From Psychrilyobacter sp. (GTDB taxonomy: Bacteria; Fusobacteriota; Fusobacteriia; Fusobacteriales; Fusobacteriaceae): a stretch of DNA of 9,523 bases. The translations under genes were made by a program, and so were the position numbers. Shown here in pieces: positions 6,214 to 9,523 of the stretch. The number at the start of each line of letters is the position of its first letter. Positions within the stretch are counted from its first letter, which is position 1. Under the pieces are notes generated by a model that saw only the letters and a program-made list of their open reading frames with translations, was not told the DNA's origin and ran no database searches. The stretch covers positions 1-9,523 of the forward strand of contig JAUXGP010000043.1 of the NCBI GenBank assembly GCA_030621995.1, in the 5' to 3' direction.

Positions 6214-7494
6214 ATAATAATTTTTAAGTAATTTTTTTAAATTCATAAGGTCTTCTACACCACATAGTTCACGAATGGAATGCATTCCAATCATTGCCAA
6301 TCCTAAGTCTACAGCATTTATATCCAGATGGGTTGAAGAAATAGGCCCTATTGTAGATCCTCCCGGTGTATCCGATCTATTTACAAAGTATTGATATGGA
6401 ATTCCATTGGGTTCTAATATTTGTTTTACTACAGCCAGTGAATATGCATCTGAAGTATAAGATTGATTAGCAGTAACTTTCAGAGCCACACCATGGTTCA
6501 TCTTAGGTCTTACTATAGGGTCTGTCTTTTGATTCTGAGCTGGATGAACTGCATGAGCCCCGTCTACAGACAGCATAAATGAATTTGACAGTGCACAGAA
6601 GAACTCCTCCCTGTCTAATCCTAAAGATATAGATATTCTGTCCAGAGCATTTAGGAGCATATTTGAGTCTGCCCCCTGCTTTGTGCTGCTTCCTACCTCT
6701 TCATTGTCAAAACAAGCCAATACATTTACACCATTAAAATCTCTGGCTTCAAGGAAAGCGTTCAGACCGACATATAAAGCTCCTAAATTATCTATCTTTG
6801 CAGCAGAGATCATCTCCTCATTTAATCCTACAAGAGTTCCCTTTTCAAATTCATATAGATATAGATCAAAGTCCAAAATCTCAGCTAGGTCTATATTATT
6901 TTCCTCAGCTATTAATTTTAATAGAAAGTTTTCCTTTTCTAACTCCTCATTCACCAGTGCTAAGATGGGTAAGGTGTCGTTTTGTTTGTTCAATTCAACC
7001 CCTTTATTGACCTCTCTGTTTTGATGGATAGCAAGGTTGGGAATGATCAGACATGGTTTATCTATATTTACTAAGATTGTTTTAGGTTTGAAAACATTTT
7101 TTGATCTTACAACTACCCTTCCTGCAATACTCAGGGGTCTGTCCATCCATGTATTCAAAATAGGCCCGCCATATACCTCTGTATTTAACCTAAGGTATGA
7201 ATCTCCCACCATCTCCGGGTTGGGTTTTATTCTGAATCCTGGAGAATCCGTATGATTTCCAGATATTTTAAATCCACATTCATTTAAATTTCCATTTCCA
7301 ACAGAGAATGCAATCAATGAAGAGTCATTTTTTTTGAAGAAATATTTCCCATTAACCTCTAATTTCCATTTTTCAGATTCTAAGATCTCTTGATATCCAT
7401 TGTCTGTCAATATATCAGCGGTATTTTTCACTGCATGAAATACAGATTTTGAAGAGTGGGAAAAGTTGATAAAGTCATTTGCAAGTTTTTTCAT
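6205..7494 (-). CDS. apeB: M18-family metalloaminopeptidase (aspartyl aminopeptidase-like)
   Basis: A 429-residue cytosolic dizinc exopeptidase of family M18, at the usual family length. Expected residues are all present: His81 and Asp83 in GNHTDSPGFRIKPNP (79-93), Asp235 in AAKIDNLGALY, Glu265 and Glu266 in CFDNEEVGS (catalytic base and metal ligand), Asp311 in SVDGAHAVHP (309-318) and His389 in ISSTHLD. YGGPILNTWMDRPLSIAGRV (108-127) and NLAIHQNR (153-160) are also characteristic. The family removes N-terminal residues, often acidic ones, from peptides and forms large tetrahedral complexes. The start is supported by AGGAGG (7501-7506). It follows dinB after 85 nt with no terminator and precedes the two-component genes. 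Enzyme class is secure; the residue preference is not determined by sequence alone. Confidence 0.95.
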   Translation of the reverse strand: MKKLANDFINFSHSSKSVFHAVKNTADILTDNGYQEILESEKWKLEVNGKYFFKKNDSSLIAFSVGNGNLNECGFKISGNHTDSPGFRIKPNPEMVGDSYLRLNTEVYGGPILNTWMDRPLSIAGRVVVRSKNVFKPKTILVNIDKPCLIIPNLAIHQNREVNKGVELNKQNDTLPILALVNEELEKENFLLKLIAEENNIDLAEILDFDLYLYEFEKGTLVGLNEEMISAAKIDNLGALYVGLNAFLEARDFNGVNVLACFDNEEVGSSTKQGADSNMLLNALDRISISLGLDREEFFCALSNSFMLSVDGAHAVHPAQNQKTDPIVRPKMNHGVALKVTANQSYTSDAYSLAVVKQILEPNGIPYQYFVNRSDTPGGSTIGPISSTHLDINAVDLGLAMIGMHSIRELCGVEDLMNLKKLLKNYYSL

Positions 7495-7530
7495 TTTATT
7501 CCTCCTAAAATTATATACTTATTTTTATCC

Positions 7531-7552
7531 TTATATTAGTTATACAATATAA
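7531..7552. repeat. AT-only inverted repeat upstream of apeB
   Basis: TTATATT (7531-7537) and AATATAA (7546-7552) are perfect inverted arms around an 8-nt spacer in the dinB-apeB gap. On the minus strand the spacer and flank include TATAAC, a possible weak -10. It could be an operator overlapping an apeB promoter or chance in AT-rich DNA. Confidence 0.35.
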
Positions 7553-7566
7553 TTCCTAAAATTAAA

Positions 7567-7582
7567 ATGGTTTAATGGTTTA
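7567..7582. repeat. Tandem 8-bp duplication at the dinB stop
   Basis: ATGGTTTA occurs twice in a row (7567-7574 and 7575-7582), with the second copy containing the dinB stop codon. It looks like a recent slippage duplication with no coding effect beyond the stop. Confidence 0.6.
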
Positions 7583-8704
7583 ATTCTTTAAATGATTAAT
7601 TTTATCTTTTAATTCTTGTATTTTCCTTTCCTTTTTTATCCCCTCTATATCCTTGAAGGACAACTGATATTCCTTATTTTTACTCAAATTCCCCAAATTT
7701 ATCCCCAATAACTTAATTTTATCCTCTAAATTAATTTCCTCAAATAATTCAGCCAATAATCTTTTTAAAATTTCTATATCTTGAGTGGATATATAGATAC
7801 TTTTAGACCTGGTTATAGTTTTTCTATCCAGGTATCTTACCTTTAGAGTTAGAGTTTTTGTATGAAACTTCTGATGTTTCAGCCTTTTATGAGTTTTCAC
7901 CAGCAGGCTTAAAAATTCAGACCATATAAATTCCCTGTCTTCTAAAGGAGTGGAATAAGTCCTCTCATTGCTGATAGAGTGTGTCTTTGATTCTATGGAT
8001 ACCTTCCTGTTGTCGATCCCTCTGGAATATTCGTAGATCATTTCACCTCTGTTGTATCCCAATATACTCCTGAGCTCCTGCAGCGACATCTTTAAAACAT
8101 CCGATACCTCTACAAGATTTTTTCGACCAAGGATCTCCTGGGTTTTCTTTCCTACCCCTGGTATAAGTTTTACCCCCTTATCTGACATAAAATCAGCGAA
8201 TTTATCTATGTCCCTGATAAATGTTGTTCCCCCGGGTTTTTTAGCATCACTGGCTAATTTTGCACTGAGTTTGTTATACCCTATTCCAATGGAACAGGTC
8301 AATCCTGTATTTTTTAATATACCACGTTTAAATTTTTGGGCAAACACTTCATAGGATGGATAATTTTTTATAATGTCTGTAATATCTACAAACCCCTCAT
8401 CCAAAGCTATAAATTCTATCTTATTGGTCAGCCTTAAAACCAAGTCTTTTATCTGTTTAGAAACTCTGCTGTACTTTTCCTTATCAACTTTCAGGTATAT
8501 TCCATAGGGACAGAGTATCCTCGCTTTTGTCACACTCATTGCAGAGTGCAAACCATATTTTCTGGCTTCATAGTTACAGGTAGTTATAACACTGGTCCCT
8601 ACAATAACAGGTTTATCACGAAGATTAGGATGATCCCTTATCTCTATAGATGCATAAAATGCGTCCATATCGTAGTGAAGGATGACTTTTTTACTGCTTT
8701 TCAT
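7580..8704 (-). CDS. dinB: DNA polymerase IV (Y-family translesion polymerase)
   Basis: A 374-residue Y-family polymerase of DinB type, slightly longer than E. coli Pol IV. Palm-domain metal ligands are Asp12 in HYDMDAFYASIE and Asp102 and Glu103 in ALDEGFVDIT. Tyr17 occupies the ribonucleotide-excluding steric-gate position. NYEARKYGLHSAM (44-56), CSIGIGYNKLSAKLASDAKKPGGTT (137-161) and the helix-hairpin-helix IPGVGKKT (181-188) are typical. Near the C-terminus QLSF (347-350) is a reduced form of the beta-clamp binding motif QLxLF. The usual serine before LDE is alanine and the following AYLD is GFVD. It copies damaged DNA in the cytoplasm, with low fidelity. A purine-rich run (GGGGGAAGGGG) precedes the ATG and an extended -10 promoter lies about 50 nt upstream. 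No LexA-like box is recognisable, so damage control is not shown. Confidence 0.95.
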   Translation of the reverse strand: MKSSKKVILHYDMDAFYASIEIRDHPNLRDKPVIVGTSVITTCNYEARKYGLHSAMSVTKARILCPYGIYLKVDKEKYSRVSKQIKDLVLRLTNKIEFIALDEGFVDITDIIKNYPSYEVFAQKFKRGILKNTGLTCSIGIGYNKLSAKLASDAKKPGGTTFIRDIDKFADFMSDKGVKLIPGVGKKTQEILGRKNLVEVSDVLKMSLQELRSILGYNRGEMIYEYSRGIDNRKVSIESKTHSISNERTYSTPLEDREFIWSEFLSLLVKTHKRLKHQKFHTKTLTLKVRYLDRKTITRSKSIYISTQDIEILKRLLAELFEEINLEDKIKLLGINLGNLSKNKEYQLSFKDIEGIKKERKIQELKDKINHLKN

Positions 8705-8753
8705 ACCCCTTCCCCCTATTCAATATTATAAAGTCATTAATAAATATAGAAAT

Positions 8754-8762
8754 ATTATAACA
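8754..8762 (-). promoter_or_regulatory. Extended -10 promoter for dinB (and possibly apeB and the two-component genes)
   Basis: The minus strand reads TGTTATAAT, preceded by TA, identical over 11 bases to the HAD operon promoter. No clear -35 is present. The 10-mer AATATTATAA covering this -10 is repeated exactly at 8722-8731, giving a second TATAAT too close to the ribosome site to be a likely start. Confidence 0.6.
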
Positions 8763-8788
8763 TATGACTGGATGCATTGGAAATATAC

Positions 8789-8820
8789 AAAAAAAAACAC
8801 CTGTATTAGGTGCTTTTTTA
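8789..8820 (-). terminator. Rho-independent terminator after nrdG
   Basis: On the minus strand CACCT, loop AATAC, AGGTG forms a stem that extends through A-T pairs (A run on the 5' side, nine T on the 3' side). It overlaps the nrdG stop codon and separates nrdG from dinB. Confidence 0.82.
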
Positions 8821-9315
8821 AAACTCTAAGGTAATTATTTGATCATTCTTCAGGCTTTCCTTTATATCTATTATCCTCTGGTTACTGCTCCCTCTAAAAT
8901 GGAGTTCCGGATGATAATTAGCTTTTTCAAATTTACCATCGACCAACACATCTATATAGTCCAAACACTCCCTCATAACAGGATCTGCCAACAGAGTTTC
9001 AAAGGTATACCCGGTATAAGACCATATATTTTTATGAGTTCTGGTCTTTATTTCCTTTAGGAATTCCAAAAGTTCATCCGGGTTAAAAAATGGATCTCCT
9101 CCAGACAGGGTAATCCCGTCCAGCATGGAGTTAGAGTTTATCTCTCCTGCTATCTCATCCATATATTCCTTGTCTAAGGTTCTGCCTATATCACCTTTCC
9201 ACGTCTCGTGGTTATGACAGCCTTCACAGTAGTGGCTGCAGCCGGAGAAGTATATAGAGTACCTGAATCCGAACCCGTCGGAAATTGTTTCTTTAAATAT
9301 TTTTATTATTTTCAT
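8818..9315 (-). CDS. nrdG: Anaerobic ribonucleoside-triphosphate reductase activating protein
   Basis: A 165-residue radical SAM activase that installs the glycyl radical in the class III reductase NrdD. The 4Fe-4S/SAM motif is SGCSHYCEGCHN (Cys26, Cys30, Cys33), preceded by a FGFRYSIYF strand. ITLSGGDPFFNPDEL (68-82) contains the SAM-binding GGDP, followed by WSYTGYTFE (98-106), DVLVDGKFE (122-130) and FRGSSNQRIID (140-150), all normal for NrdG. The frame is open for another 38 codons upstream to 9429. I chose the ATG at 9313-9315 because the protein then begins at the usual NrdG position, a ribosome site (AGAAGGA) sits just upstream, and the extra residues come from repeat-like DNA. No nrdD is in the window: downstream lies the terminator and upstream non-coding DNA, so the reductase gene is elsewhere or beyond 9523. 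It implies anaerobic deoxynucleotide synthesis. Confidence 0.95.
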   Translation of the reverse strand: MKIIKIFKETISDGFGFRYSIYFSGCSHYCEGCHNHETWKGDIGRTLDKEYMDEIAGEINSNSMLDGITLSGGDPFFNPDELLEFLKEIKTRTHKNIWSYTGYTFETLLADPVMRECLDYIDVLVDGKFEKANYHPELHFRGSSNQRIIDIKESLKNDQIITLEF

Positions 9316-9320
9316 ATTTA

Positions 9321-9328
9321 TTCCTTCT
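9321..9328 (-). promoter_or_regulatory. Ribosome binding site that fixes the nrdG start
   Basis: The minus strand carries AAGAAGGA about 5-6 nt before the ATG at 9313-9315. No comparable site precedes the upstream in-frame ATG at 9429, which favours the shorter protein. Confidence 0.7.
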
Positions 9329-9339
9329 TTCTTCTTATT

Positions 9340-9348
9340 TTTGTAACA
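9340..9348 (-). promoter_or_regulatory. Possible extended -10 promoter for nrdG
   Basis: The minus strand reads TGTTACAAA, a 4/6 match to TATAAT with TG at the extended -10 spacing. It resembles the other three promoters here and would give a very short leader before the nrdG ribosome site. No -35 and no NrdR-box-like pair is recognisable. Confidence 0.35.
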
Positions 9349-9400
9349 ATAGCCCAAAAGGGACTTTTTTACATTTATAGATTTAATTTTTTTTGCTTCC

Positions 9401-9426
9401 GATACTTTCTCTTGAAAAAAAGTATC
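9401..9426. repeat. Inverted repeat (8-bp arms) in DNA upstream of nrdG
   Basis: GATACTTT (9401-9408) and AAAGTATC (9419-9426) are perfect inverted arms around a 10-nt spacer. No gene is present in 9316-9523. Read as protein, this stretch supplies the false N-terminal extension of the nrdG frame. It is probably part of an interspersed intergenic repeat together with the next dyad. There is no T tract on the minus strand, so it is not an obvious terminator for an upstream gene. Confidence 0.6.
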
Positions 9427-9475
9427 CAAAGTTCAAGACTGTATAAAAATTACTATTCCATAATCAAAGAAATCT

Positions 9476-9519
9476 GAAAGAATCGAAACTCGCTTCACTC
9501 AAACAGTCGAATATCTTTC
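9476..9519. repeat. Imperfect inverted repeat at the window edge
   Basis: GAAAGAATCGA (9476-9486) and TCGAATATCTTTC (9507-9519) are inverted arms differing by a 2-nt gap, around a 20-nt core rich in CTCGCTTCACTC. The core contains the only G+C-richer patch of the non-coding DNA. Its compact shape and the neighbouring dyad suggest a mobile or repetitive intergenic element, which may continue past the window. Confidence 0.5.
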
Positions 9520-9523
9520 TAAA

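Noticed and set aside
8705..8788. LexA/SOS operator upstream of dinB
   Set aside because: No GAAC-N4-GTTC or CTG-N10-CAG type dyad is present; only AT-rich direct repeats are seen.
9352..9371. AGCCC-AAAA-GGGACT followed by T run as a plus-strand terminator
   Set aside because: The stem is only 3-5 bp with a bulge, and no plus-strand gene precedes it.
8818..9429. Longer 203-residue NrdG starting at 9429
   Set aside because: The added residues match no NrdG N-terminus, lack a ribosome site and derive from inverted-repeat DNA; the ATG at 9315 has a good ribosome site.

Overview
The window is AT-rich bacterial chromosome, densely packed and almost entirely on the minus strand. AGGAGG-type ribosome sites, an anaerobic ribonucleotide-reductase activase and the overall gene style point to a low-GC anaerobe or facultative anaerobe. 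A fusobacterium (Ilyobacter/Propionigenium/Cetobacterium-like) is my best guess, with a low-GC Firmicute as the alternative. This is inference from style, not from a database match. I see no phage, insertion sequence, CRISPR array, tRNA or rRNA.

Left block (1-3201, all minus strand). A three-gene operon starts at an extended -10 promoter near 3193-3201. It encodes a HAD-IB phosphatase, a divergent Old Yellow Enzyme-like flavin oxidoreductase and a YbdG-type MscS mechanosensitive channel. Gene spacing is 3 nt and then a 4-nt ATGA overlap, and a terminator at 198-220 ends the operon. Beyond it, the first 26 codons of a maltose/galactoside O-acetyltransferase run off the window edge.

Centre (3202-4070). 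A divergent promoter drives a single plus-strand gene for a hemolysin III/PAQR membrane protein. It converges on the next minus-strand unit at a strong shared (bidirectional) terminator at 4031-4070.

Right block (4100-9523, all minus strand). Reading in the direction of transcription, an isolated anaerobic RNR activase gene (nrdG) is closed by its own terminator. Then dinB (DNA polymerase IV), an M18 aminopeptidase (apeB), an OmpR-type response regulator and its histidine kinase follow with gaps of 85, 42 and 35 nt. No convincing terminator lies between them, so they may form one long transcript ending at 4031-4070. The apeB/response-regulator junction holds a hairpin with two mutually exclusive partners, one of which is the regulator's ribosome binding site. 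Upstream of nrdG about 120 nt of non-coding DNA carries two inverted repeats and looks like an interspersed intergenic repeat; it falsely extends the nrdG reading frame.

The genes are mostly housekeeping or stress functions: osmotic release, redox, nucleotide metabolism, translesion synthesis, peptide turnover and signalling. I did not find a clear new multi-gene system. The points most worth a second look are the apeB/regulator junction RNA, the trimmed Old Yellow Enzyme, the repeat upstream of nrdG, and an 11-base extended -10 sequence shared by three promoters.
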